Below, in pieces: positions 1 to 4,963 of a DNA stretch of 5,771 bases (position 1 is the first letter of the stretch; each line of letters opens with the position of its first letter). Made by a program: the position numbers and the translations under genes. Source of the DNA: JAENVT01 sp031430695 (GTDB taxonomy: Bacteria; Actinomycetota; Acidimicrobiia; Acidimicrobiales; Ilumatobacteraceae); NCBI GenBank assembly GCA_031430695.1, contig JANPBZ010000170.1, forward strand, positions 1 through 5,771. Direction: 5' to 3'. Under the pieces are notes generated by a model, which worked only from the letters and a program-made list of their open reading frames with translations, searched no databases and was not told the origin of the DNA.

Positions 1-136
1 CGAAGTGATCCACTGGGACGAATTGCTCGACTTCGGCACATGGGCCAAGGCCAAAGAGGTCGGCAAGATTCGTATCGAAGGCAAGGACTATCACCCCATC
101 GACGGCGATGTCATGGAGTTCCGCTTCAACGTCTAG
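1..136 (+). CDS. ychF: Ribosome-binding ATPase YchF, C-terminal end (5' truncated by window)
   Basis: Only the last 44 codons are present; the reading frame starts at base 2 and ends at TAG 134-136. The visible residues include HWDEL, a GKIRIEGKDY stretch and the terminal DGDVMEFRFNV, which is the hallmark C-terminus of YchF/Ola1-type P-loop NTPases (the TGS-domain end, E. coli ...GKDYIVKDGDVMNFLFNV). YchF is a cytosolic Obg-family protein that hydrolyses ATP and associates with the ribosome; the full protein is usually about 360 residues, so roughly 88% lies outside the window. The last codons and stop form the left attachment repeat of the downstream integrative element, and the intact FNV-stop ending shows that integration did not disrupt the protein. 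The family assignment rests on the tail alone but that tail is highly distinctive. Confidence 0.9.
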   Translation, partial: EVIHWDELLDFGTWAKAKEVGKIRIEGKDYHPIDGDVMEFRFNV

Positions 137-149
137 CAGGGGTTTCGCG
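118..149 (+). repeat. attL: left attachment repeat, overlapping ychF 3' end
   Basis: Bases 118-149 match 4515-4546 with a single difference (C127 versus G4524). The uninterrupted identical part is 22 bp, 128-149, and includes the TAG stop of ychF. Strand exchange by the integrase must lie within the shared segment. The identity resumes for five bases (CTGCG, 152-156 versus 4549-4553) after a two-base difference. Confidence 0.85.
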
Positions 150-153
150 GGCT

Positions 154-174
154 GCGCTCGCGTGACGCGAGTGC
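154..174 (+). terminator. GC-rich stem-loop just downstream of ychF stop (element-borne)
   Basis: Stem of nine pairs with one G-T wobble: GCGCTCGCG (154-162) pairs with CGCGAGTGC (166-174) around a TGA loop. It lies 17 bases after the ychF stop and on the element side of the attachment core. No clear T-run follows, so it would be an intrinsic terminator of the stem-only type or a transcript 3'-end stabiliser. It occupies the same position as the stem-loop right of attR. Confidence 0.45.
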
Positions 175-230
175 TCTGACCTGGTAGTTCGCGTCTGTTG
201 CTGTCCGCCCAGTAGTACCGAGTCCGCAGA

Positions 231-280
231 AGCTGCGTACTTTCTGCGTACTCGCGACGTGTTGCTAACCACGCGACTGA
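231..280 (+). repeat. Left subterminal repeat, probable integrase arm-type sites
   Basis: AGCTGCGTACTTTCTGCG (231-248) is identical to 4432-4449, and CCACGCGACTGA (269-280) is identical to 4457-4468, in the same order and orientation. Within the first block CTGCGTACT occurs twice, at 233-241 and 244-252, an 11-bp step of about one helical turn. An inverted near-copy (AGTCCGCAG, 221-229, 8/9 to the reverse complement) lies just before. Paired direct repeats on both sides of the core are typical of arm-type binding sites of tyrosine integrases such as those of lambda and L5. Confidence 0.6.
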
Positions 281-301
281 TTCCGCATACGACGCGCCTC
301 G

Positions 302-814
302 TCAGGTCGTCTCGTACCGCGCGACCGCTGCCAGAACGTCCTCGTGTGGCCACTCCCGGGTCAGCACGTTCTGCAAGAAGTCATCAGAGCTGCTGTCGGC
401 GTAGGGCACCTCGTCGCGGTTGCGAACCACGACATTGAGCGGCTTCGCGTAGGTCTCGGATTCCCACGGCGGCAGCATGTTCGCGAGGCGGCCTTCTAGC
501 TTCAGACCTGAGTACTCCTCGGTCCACCACAGTTCGTACGCCTTGCGCAGGTCGTCGGGATGAACCCCGAGCCACGCACCAAACGTCACGGTGAACCCTC
601 CAGTGAGATGCACCGGCACGAGTACTCGGACGAACGCACCGACGTCCTGCACCTGCATCAGCACGTCGCTCCCCCACGTCCGGGCCGCCCGTTCGGCGAC
701 CGGAACGTCGAGCACCGGCTCGGGCAGGGCGAAGCGAAGATGTCGGTTGTCGGCATCGAGCGGCCGCCCACAGTGAGGGCAGATCTCGGCCGGCATCGGG
801 ACAGTCTGCCGCAT
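302..814 (-). CDS. DUF2199-like protein of unknown function
   Basis: A 170-aa protein if started at ATG 812-814 on the minus strand, the first start codon in frame before a long proline/arginine-rich extension that is the antisense of the HTH gene. A GGAGG lies 13 bases upstream of this ATG, farther than ideal; ATG 794-796 has no ribosome site, so the start is uncertain. The N-terminus has CPHCGRPLD (Cys12, Cys15), one half of a zinc-ribbon-like knuckle. It is followed by a hydrophobic strand region (residues 60-70), TVTFGAWLGVHPDDL (75-89), YELWW (93-97) and LEGRLANMLPPW (106-117). This order resembles DUF2199 proteins, which begin with a CxxC and contain a W-V/L-S/G...L..W segment and an L..LP motif. 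No biochemical function is known for that family. It is convergent with ychF and divergent from the HTH and integrase genes, so it is accessory cargo in the left end of the element. The family call is from memory of motif order. Confidence 0.7.
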   Translation of the reverse strand: MRQTVPMPAEICPHCGRPLDADNRHLRFALPEPVLDVPVAERAARTWGSDVLMQVQDVGAFVRVLVPVHLTGGFTVTFGAWLGVHPDDLRKAYELWWTEEYSGLKLEGRLANMLPPWESETYAKPLNVVVRNRDEVPYADSSSDDFLQNVLTREWPHEDVLAAVARYETT

Positions 815-962
815 GAATGGCGCCCGACCTCCGCCGGCTGCAAGTGCGTCCTCCTGTCGTTGCGTCTGTCCACGAACCCTTGGTGCATGTGTGTGGGACG
901 CACGATCTCTTCGGCGTTCGGTGCTGCGCCTGGGGCGCGATTGCCTCTGTAGGTAGGTGACG

Positions 963-969
963 AGGAGGT
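963..969 (+). promoter_or_regulatory. Ribosome binding site that sets the start of the HTH gene
   Basis: AGGAGGT lies five bases upstream of ATG 975-977. This near-perfect Shine-Dalgarno favours that ATG over the GTG at 957 and over the internal ATG at 1011, neither of which has a comparable site. Confidence 0.75.
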
Positions 970-974
970 CACCG

Positions 975-1223
975 ATGAGCGAAGCACTGACGAACGGACC
1001 GAGGGACCCGATGAACGAGCGGCTGACGTTCACGGTGGACGAGGTGGCCCGGCTGCTCGGCATCTCTCGATCGGGCGCGTACGACTCGATCGCACGCGGC
1101 GAGATCCCGTCGCTCAACATCGGCCGGCGAGTGCTCGTGCCACGAGAGCCGCTCCTCGAGCTGATCCGGTGCGCTCGACTGCGGCGCCGTCCGGACGACC
1201 CGTGGTCGCGTGGAAGGCTGTAG
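975..1223 (+). CDS. Excisionase-type helix-turn-helix DNA-binding protein
   Basis: An 82-aa basic protein beginning at ATG 975 behind a strong AGGAGGT. Residues 18-62 form an HTH_17/excisionase-like domain of the MerR-related winged-helix type: TFTVDEVARLLGISRSGAYD, then an IARGEIP segment, then the recognition wing LNIGRRVLVPREPL. The tail (66-82) is arginine-rich. Proteins of this kind beside a tyrosine integrase usually act as recombination directionality factors that bind near att sites and favour excision, or as small repressors of the integrase operon. The stop is three bases before the integrase GTG, so the two genes are almost certainly co-transcribed and translationally coupled. Whether it promotes excision or only regulates transcription cannot be decided from sequence. 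Confidence 0.85.
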   Translation: MSEALTNGPRDPMNERLTFTVDEVARLLGISRSGAYDSIARGEIPSLNIGRRVLVPREPLLELIRCARLRRRPDDPWSRGRL

Positions 1224-1226
1224 GGC

Positions 1227-2330
1227 GTGGCGTACGTCCGCCGACGGCTCCTGAAGGACGGCAAGACCGTCGTCTACCTCGCCATGTGGCGCGAGCACGC
1301 GCAGGGCAAGGAGATGTCGAAGTCGTTCGAGCGCAAGGCCGACGCCGAGCGGCACCTCGTCGACATGCAGCACCGGCTGCTGACGGGCACCTACGCCCCG
1401 CCTCGGCTCGGCCGCACGCCGTTCTCCGAAGTTGCACTGCGCTATCGCCAGCGGGGCAACTGGCGGCCCCGCACGCACCGCACGGTCGAAGAGCGGCTGC
1501 GCTACGCGATCGCTCATTTCGGCGACCGACCGATCGCCTCGATCCGCAAGGGCGACGTCCAGTCATTCGTGAGCGGGTTGCCGCTCGCGCCGAACACGGT
1601 GAGGGTCGTCATGCAGCACGTCTCCGGCGTGTTCAACACAGCCCTCGATGACGGGCTCCTCGGCGGGCGCAACCCGTGCGACGGTGTCCGGCTGCCTCGT
1701 GTTGACGCGCCGCCGATCTTCCCGATGTCGATCGAACAAGTCGACGCTCTCCTTGCCGCGACGAGCGAGCCGTTCAAGGCGGCCATCGTGATCGGCGCCG
1801 GGCTTGGTCTGCGCCAGTCCGAAGCGGCCGGGCTCACCGTTGACCGGGTCGACTTCCTTCGCCGCTCGGTCACCGTCGACCGCCAGTGGCAACAGGCGAC
1901 CGGCTCGGCGACCGGAGCGTTCACGGCGCCGAAGACGGAGGCGAGCACGCGCCTCGTGCCGGCCGATCAGTGGGTGCTCGACCACCTCGCCGCGCACATC
2001 CAGCAGCACGGCCTCGGCGCCGACGGTGTGCTCCTCCATCGCGACGGCGTGCCGTTCGACTCGGCCAAGTTCGGCTACGAGGTGCGGGCCGCTCGTCGAC
2101 GCGCCGGGTTGCCCGAGTCGATTACGTTCCACGACCTGCGCCACTTCTTCGCAAGTGCCCTCATTCACGCTGGCTGCAGCGTGAAGCAGGTGCAGGCGGC
2201 TCTAGGTCACAAGTCCGCCAAAGTCACCCTCGACGTGTACGGCCACCTCTGGCCCGGCGAGGAAGATCGCGTCCGCAACGCCATCGGGCGCCTGTTCCGT
2301 CCAGAGAGCTTGCGCGTCGCCGAAAGCTGA
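1227..2330 (+). CDS. int: Tyrosine recombinase / site-specific integrase
   Basis: A 367-aa protein started at GTG 1227, three bases after the HTH gene stop, with GGAAGG at 1212-1217 as ribosome site. The N-terminal ~60 residues look like an arm-binding domain (VYLAMWREHAQGKEMSKSFERKADAERHL), followed by a SAM-like core-binding domain (about 65-150) and the catalytic domain (165-355). All active-site residues are present: Arg196 in GLGLRQSEA, Lys236 in TAPKTEAS, His302 and Arg305 in FHDLRH, His328 in ALGHKS and the nucleophile Tyr338 in TLDVYGHLWP. The length and motif spacing are normal for phage/ICE integrases of actinomycetes. It should recombine the 32-bp repeats at 118 and 4515, inserting the element into the 3' end of ychF. 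Unlike most such integrases its gene does not directly abut an att site; the DUF2199-like gene lies between it and attL. Confidence 0.95.
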   Translation: MAYVRRRLLKDGKTVVYLAMWREHAQGKEMSKSFERKADAERHLVDMQHRLLTGTYAPPRLGRTPFSEVALRYRQRGNWRPRTHRTVEERLRYAIAHFGDRPIASIRKGDVQSFVSGLPLAPNTVRVVMQHVSGVFNTALDDGLLGGRNPCDGVRLPRVDAPPIFPMSIEQVDALLAATSEPFKAAIVIGAGLGLRQSEAAGLTVDRVDFLRRSVTVDRQWQQATGSATGAFTAPKTEASTRLVPADQWVLDHLAAHIQQHGLGADGVLLHRDGVPFDSAKFGYEVRAARRRAGLPESITFHDLRHFFASALIHAGCSVKQVQAALGHKSAKVTLDVYGHLWPGEEDRVRNAIGRLFRPESLRVAES

Positions 2331-2340
2331 CCTGTCTGAG

Positions 2341-2397
2341 CGAGTGGCTCCGGGGTCGCCGAGCTTTGGTCGCCACTCGGCGCAGGTCGCGTACGCG
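2341..2397 (+). promoter_or_regulatory. Inverted repeat and palindrome between integrase and nuclease genes
   Basis: CGAGTGGC (2341-2348) is perfectly complementary to GCCACTCG (2372-2379), with a 23-base loop that itself ends in one of two GGTCGCC copies (2354-2360, 2368-2374). Immediately after comes the 10-bp palindrome CGCGTACGCG (2388-2397), directly next to the ribosome site of the nuclease gene. This could be a terminator for the integrase transcript without a T-tract, or an operator for the nuclease gene. The pairing is seen; the function is inferred. Confidence 0.35.
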
Positions 2398-2407
2398 AGA
2401 GTTGAGG

Positions 2408-3037
2408 ATGGATCACGATGAGTCCGAGGATCGATATGACGGATTCCTGCAGCGGCATCCAGTCGGCGACCTGACTGCGGGCGAGCTGGAGACGTGGGTC
2501 GCCGCGGTGTTGACCGGTGTCGGAGACCAAGAGGGCGTCTCAGAGCTCGTCGTGCAGACGCATGAACGAGTTGCGGGTGTCGACGGAACCTACGATCTCG
2601 ACGCGACGGTTCGATTCCGAGCCTTCGGGATGGACTTCCTCACTCTCGTCGAGGTCAAGCAACACCGCCACCCGATCAAACGTGAGTTGGTACAAGTTCT
2701 CCATTCGAAGGTCCAGAGCGTCGGCGCGCAGAAGGGCATCATGTTCTCGACGTCGCACTTCCAGAGCGGAGCGCTGGCATACGCGAAGACCCATGGGATA
2801 GCCCTCGTGTTCGTGACCGAGGGTCGGCTCACGATCGAACGACGGTCTGCGGATGACCTCCCTCCTCTCTCGAAGGAAGTGGCAGAGGAGTGGGGAATCG
2901 AGCCGATCGCAGGCACCTACTTCGGAATGGGCGACAGCGAAGGTTCCACGGCCTGCGCTTACATCGGGCCCGATCGGCCGGACCTTGTCACGACTTACTT
3001 GTTTCCGGTCGTGGCGACGCCGCCAGCCATCGAATAG
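2408..3037 (+). CDS. Mrr-like restriction endonuclease domain protein
   Basis: A 209-aa protein from ATG 2408, with GAGAG at 2397-2401 as ribosome site. Residues about 22-140 fit the Mrr_cat fold of the PD-(D/E)xK nuclease superfamily: helix GELETWVAAVLTGVG, acidic strand GTYDLDATVRF (Asp63, Asp65), then the catalytic strand TLVEVKQHR (Glu82, Lys84), a helix with Gln96, and AQKGIMFSTSHFQSGALAYAKTHGIALVFV, matching the Mrr pattern 'KGIF-TTS-F...A..YA...GI.L'. The remaining residues 145-209 are a short tail with no recognised domain. The N-terminal winged-helix DNA-recognition domain of E. coli Mrr is absent, so target choice must lie elsewhere. No methyltransferase is nearby, consistent with a type IV (modification-dependent) enzyme or a non-restriction role. 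It sits 77 bp after the integrase, in the cargo part of the element. The nuclease fold is well supported, the biological role is inferred. Confidence 0.85.
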   Translation: MDHDESEDRYDGFLQRHPVGDLTAGELETWVAAVLTGVGDQEGVSELVVQTHERVAGVDGTYDLDATVRFRAFGMDFLTLVEVKQHRHPIKRELVQVLHSKVQSVGAQKGIMFSTSHFQSGALAYAKTHGIALVFVTEGRLTIERRSADDLPPLSKEVAEEWGIEPIAGTYFGMGDSEGSTACAYIGPDRPDLVTTYLFPVVATPPAIE

Positions 3038-3133
3038 CTGTCCGACACACGCAAGGTTCGACTGACTGGATCGAGGCTTCTCGACCCGGTGCTCGGAAAA
3101 TGACATTCGATCTAGCGAAGTGTACCCCCGGAA

Positions 3134-3151
3134 TGATATCGTCTGATATCG
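3134..3151 (+). promoter_or_regulatory. Tandem TGATATCG repeats, probable antitoxin operator
   Basis: TGATATCG occurs at 3134-3141 and 3144-3151, a 10-bp step, each containing the palindrome GATATC. The pair ends two bases before the GGAGG (3154-3158) of the antitoxin gene. Ribbon-helix-helix antitoxins bind adjacent short half-sites about one helical turn apart and repress their own operon, so this is a good candidate for that operator. An AT-rich patch in GC-rich DNA could also hold the -10 element. Confidence 0.5.
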
Positions 3152-3163
3152 ACGGAGGTTTTC

Positions 3164-3385
3164 GTGACTGACATCCTGATTCGCGACGTCCCTGAGGACG
3201 TCATCGCTGCCATCGACATCAAGGCGCAGCGGCTCGGCCTCTCGCGCACCGAGTATTTGCGGAGGACCCTCACTCGCGAGCGCGACGTCGCACCCGCCGA
3301 GGTCTCGGTCGCCGACCTTGCCGCCTTCGCCGACACGTTCGCGGACCTCGCTGACCCCGAGGTCATCGACCGCGCCTGGCGATGA
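3164..3385 (+). CDS. vapB: Ribbon-helix-helix antitoxin, VapB/FitA type
   Basis: A 73-aa protein from GTG 3164 with GGAGG five bases upstream. Residues 2-38 form a ribbon-helix-helix domain: strand DILIRDVPEDV, helix AAIDIKAQRLGLSRTEYLRRTL, of the Arc/CopG/FitA class. The acidic C-terminal half (ADLAAFADTFADLADPEVIDRAWR) is the part that normally wraps around the toxin and blocks its active site; the 'D..V...AW' ending is common in VapB proteins of this class. It should neutralise the PIN-domain protein encoded next and repress the shared promoter through the tandem site just upstream. The last codon and stop overlap the toxin start in an ATGA arrangement (3382-3385), which couples translation of the pair. 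Confidence 0.9.
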   Translation: MTDILIRDVPEDVIAAIDIKAQRLGLSRTEYLRRTLTRERDVAPAEVSVADLAAFADTFADLADPEVIDRAWR

Positions 3386-3792
3386 CCGACTGGCTCATCG
3401 ATAAGTCAGCGCTGGTCCGCCTGGGAGCCAGCCCTGATGCAACCGAGTGGGCCAACCGCATCGAGCGGGGACTCGTCCGCGTCGCGAGCGTGACGCTGCT
3501 CGAAGTCGGCTTCTCCGCTCGCTCGGCTGCCGACCTTCGGCACGCCCTCGGCTCCGCTCCTCTGCGCTCGATGCCCGTGGAGTACTTCACCCCGGCGATC
3601 GAAGATCGCGCCATCGAGGTCCAAGCCATCCTCGCTGAGCGGGGCCAGCACCGGGCACCCTCGATTCCCGATCTGCTCATCGCCGCCGTGGCAGAACTGG
3701 CACAGCTCATTGTGCTGCACGTGGACAAGGACTTCGAGCTCATCGCCGAAGTCACCGGACAGCCCGTCGAACGACTCAGCGGAGCAAGCTGA
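3382..3792 (+). CDS. vapC: PIN-domain ribonuclease toxin, VapC type
   Basis: A 136-aa protein from ATG 3382, overlapping the antitoxin stop by four bases. It has the acidic metal-binding set of PIN-domain RNases: Asp7 in WLIDKSAL, Glu41 in TLLEVGFSAR, Asp97 in SIPDLLIAA and Asp115/Asp117 in HVDKDFELIA. Length and motif spacing are normal for VapC, so nothing suggests inactivation. VapC toxins are Mg-dependent endoribonucleases that cleave tRNA or rRNA when the antitoxin is lost. In the context of an integrative element the pair probably stabilises the element against loss, or works in anti-phage defence beside the nuclease gene upstream. The RNA target cannot be predicted from sequence. Confidence 0.92.
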   Translation: MTDWLIDKSALVRLGASPDATEWANRIERGLVRVASVTLLEVGFSARSAADLRHALGSAPLRSMPVEYFTPAIEDRAIEVQAILAERGQHRAPSIPDLLIAAVAELAQLIVLHVDKDFELIAEVTGQPVERLSGAS

Positions 3793-3797
3793 GAACG

Positions 3798-4403
3798 GTG
3801 TCCGGTCACCTTCAGCGATGGGCGGATGCCGTGGAACGGCACTTCGGGTTCGTCGACGCGTTCGGCTTCCGTTCCTTGGGCGCCGAGGAGCGCTCTCAGT
3901 GGGAGACATCAATCGTCTACAAGAGTCGCCAGGTCGCCCTGAAGATCTCCCTCAGTCGTGAGTTCAGTCGCGCCGAGGTGAACCTCATCCGCCTCGTCGA
4001 CGACCGAGTACCGCCGTATCCGATCTGGATCACGGAGGAGGTGCTCAACTGGACGCTGCTCGACAACGTCATCGAGGCACGGAGGCCAGACCTTTCGGCT
4101 CAGATCCCGTCCGGCGGATTGCAGGAGGACGAGCTCGAGCGCCAGCTCGAAACCTGGGCCGAACTCCTGCGGCTTGTCGCTCCAGAGTTCCTCGAGGGTG
4201 ACCCGTCGGCCATAGATGATGCCGCTGTTGTGATCCGACAACGAGTAAGTGAGCACCCGCAACAAGTCACGGTTTGGCTCCCGGAGGACACGCCCTCGAA
4301 TGCCGACCGCGACCTCGTCGGCGACGTACGCGGCAGTGTTCCGCCCAACGTCGATGTCAAAGTTGCCCACTACTCGAGATGGCGCCGCAAACGGTCAGGC
4401 TGA
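3798..4403 (+). CDS. Protein of unknown function, coupled to the toxin gene
   Basis: A 201-aa protein from GTG 3798, five bases after the toxin stop; there is no strong Shine-Dalgarno (GAGAA lies only two bases away), which suggests translational coupling to vapC. No internal methionine codon offers another start. It is soluble and acidic in the middle, with no signal peptide or membrane segment. Visible parts: a charged N-terminal helix (WADAVERHFGF), a beta-rich stretch (ETSIVYKSRQVALKISLS), a conserved-looking VDDRVPPYPIW, an amphipathic helix ELERQLETWAELLRLVAPEFLEGD (about 111-134) and a basic end (SRWRRKRSG). The 'LA.LLR....FL.GD' pattern occurs in many small uncharacterised actinobacterial proteins, and this may be one of them, but I cannot name a family. 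It is the last gene before attR. Confidence 0.8.
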   Translation: MSGHLQRWADAVERHFGFVDAFGFRSLGAEERSQWETSIVYKSRQVALKISLSREFSRAEVNLIRLVDDRVPPYPIWITEEVLNWTLLDNVIEARRPDLSAQIPSGGLQEDELERQLETWAELLRLVAPEFLEGDPSAIDDAAVVIRQRVSEHPQQVTVWLPEDTPSNADRDLVGDVRGSVPPNVDVKVAHYSRWRRKRSG

Positions 4404-4431
4404 CTCTGGCGCGAAAGGGATCGGCTCGGCG

Positions 4432-4468
4432 AGCTGCGTACTTTCTGCGAACTCCTCCACGCGACTGA
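4432..4468 (+). repeat. Right subterminal repeat, probable integrase arm-type sites
   Basis: Direct copy of the left subterminal repeat: the 18-mer at 4432-4449 and the 12-mer at 4457-4468 match 231-248 and 269-280 exactly; the spacer is 7 bp here and 20 bp on the left. The nonamer pair is CTGCGTACT (4434-4442) and CTGCGAACT (4445-4453), again 11 bp apart. It lies 46 to 83 bp before the attR core. In the excised circle the two copies would flank the core, giving an attP of about 220 bp. Confidence 0.6.
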
Positions 4469-4514
4469 ACTGCAGCGTCGCAGGTCAGAGGCCACGAATC
4501 GACCGCTCTCCGAC

Positions 4515-4546
4515 GTTCCGCTTGAACGTCTAGCAGGGGTTTCGCG
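4515..4546 (+). repeat. attR: right attachment repeat
   Basis: Second copy of the ychF 3'-end sequence, at an offset of 4397 bp from the left copy. Read in the ychF frame it would encode FRLNV-stop instead of FRFNV-stop, because of the single mismatch at 4524. It is not attached to any open gene. The sequence to its right is therefore the likely original downstream DNA of ychF, and the sequence to its left belongs to the element. Confidence 0.85.
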
Positions 4547-4548
4547 AT

Positions 4549-4590
4549 CTGCGGTGTTTCGGCCGCAGTGCCCTGACCAGGTCTTTTGTG
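4549..4590 (+). terminator. Probable original ychF terminator, right of attR
   Basis: CTGCGG (4549-4554) pairs with CCGCAG (4563-4568) around an 8-base loop, followed by a small CCTG/CAGG hairpin (4572-4581) and the T-rich TCTTTTGTG (4582-4590). It begins three bases after the attR repeat, so before integration it would have followed the ychF stop directly. Now it is separated from ychF by the whole element. Confidence 0.45.
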
Positions 4591-4689
4591 TCCTTCTAGG
4601 TACGTTCAGTTTCGCCCTGTTCGTTTGGAGGAAGGACCTGAGACGGACCAATCCGGGACCAAGCCGGTCGCGAGGGCCCGGCGCGAGGG

Positions 4690-4902
4690 TCAGCAGCCGA
4701 AGGTCCAGCCGGGCCACTCGGCCACCTCGACGAGTTCCAGCGCCCGCTTCTTGAGGCGGCCCTTGATGGGCTGTAGCTCGTAGTCGAAGACGCCCAGCGG
4801 CCCCTCCAACTTCTCATCGACGATGTGCACGTCCATGATCTCGCCGGTCTCGATCTCCAGCTCCACCTCGACGGGCACCCGGTACGTCACGTATACGACC
4901 AT
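4690..4902 (-). CDS. Small protein of unknown function (70 aa)
   Basis: Starts at ATG 4900-4902 on the minus strand; AAGGAGG ends five bases before it, a strong site that decides this start over an upstream in-frame ATG at 5001 lying inside the intergenic repeats. The protein is beta-rich and charged: VVYVTYRVPVEVELEIETGE (residues 2-21), then IMDVHIVDEKLEGPLGVFDYELQ and a basic-acidic helix KGRLKKRALELVEVAEWPGW. There is no signal peptide or membrane segment and no motif I recognise. It lies outside the element, in chromosomal flank, and diverges from the ATPase gene. Good ribosome site and strand-alternating hydrophobic pattern argue that it is real. Confidence 0.7.
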   Translation of the reverse strand: MVVYVTYRVPVEVELEIETGEIMDVHIVDEKLEGPLGVFDYELQPIKGRLKKRALELVEVAEWPGWTFGC

Positions 4903-4909
4903 CGCGGCC
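4896..4909 (-). promoter_or_regulatory. Ribosome binding site and start of the 70-aa gene
   Basis: On the minus strand AAGGAGG is followed by CCGCG and ATG. It is the best Shine-Dalgarno of this strand and excludes the longer reading from 5001. Confidence 0.7.
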
Positions 4910-4963
4910 TCCTTGTCTGTCGACGGCAAGCCTCGCTCGAGGGTGCGACAATGTTGCGAGGTC

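Larger units (their letters stand above)
118..4546. mobile_element. Integrative element of about 4.4 kb inserted at the 3' end of ychF
   Basis: The ends are defined by a 32-bp direct repeat (118-149 and 4515-4546, 31/32 identical). The left copy contains the true ychF stop codon; the right copy is a free-standing duplicate of the ychF 3' end with no gene in front of it. Inside are a tyrosine integrase with all catalytic residues, an adjacent HTH protein of excisionase type, and accessory genes (DUF2199-like protein, Mrr-like nuclease, VapBC pair, unknown protein). Matching subterminal repeats near both ends resemble integrase arm sites. No replication, conjugation or virion gene is visible, so mobility beyond excision and integration would need help from outside or simply relies on DNA uptake or transduction. 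The offset between repeats is 4397 bp, the predicted size of the excised circle. Confidence 0.85.

Noticed and set aside
118..149. tRNA gene as the integration target
   Set aside because: The repeat overlaps the YchF coding end and does not form a T-arm or acceptor stem; no tRNA was seen in the window.
926..938. GCGCC/GGCGC hairpin upstream of the HTH gene
   Set aside because: Five-base stem in very GC-rich DNA without a T-run; not distinguishable from background.
815..1264. N-terminal extension of the DUF2199-like frame to 1264
   Set aside because: This part is antisense to the HTH gene, is arginine/serine-rich low-complexity, and has no ribosome site; the conserved-looking part begins near 814.
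1886..2407. N-terminal extension of the nuclease frame into the integrase gene
   Set aside because: The translation is arginine-rich shadow of the integrase catalytic domain; ATG 2408 with GAGAG upstream fits the domain start.
4590..4637. Inverted repeat GTCCTTC / GAAGGAC as a terminator
   Set aside because: Seven-base arms with a 34-base loop and no T-run; likely chance.
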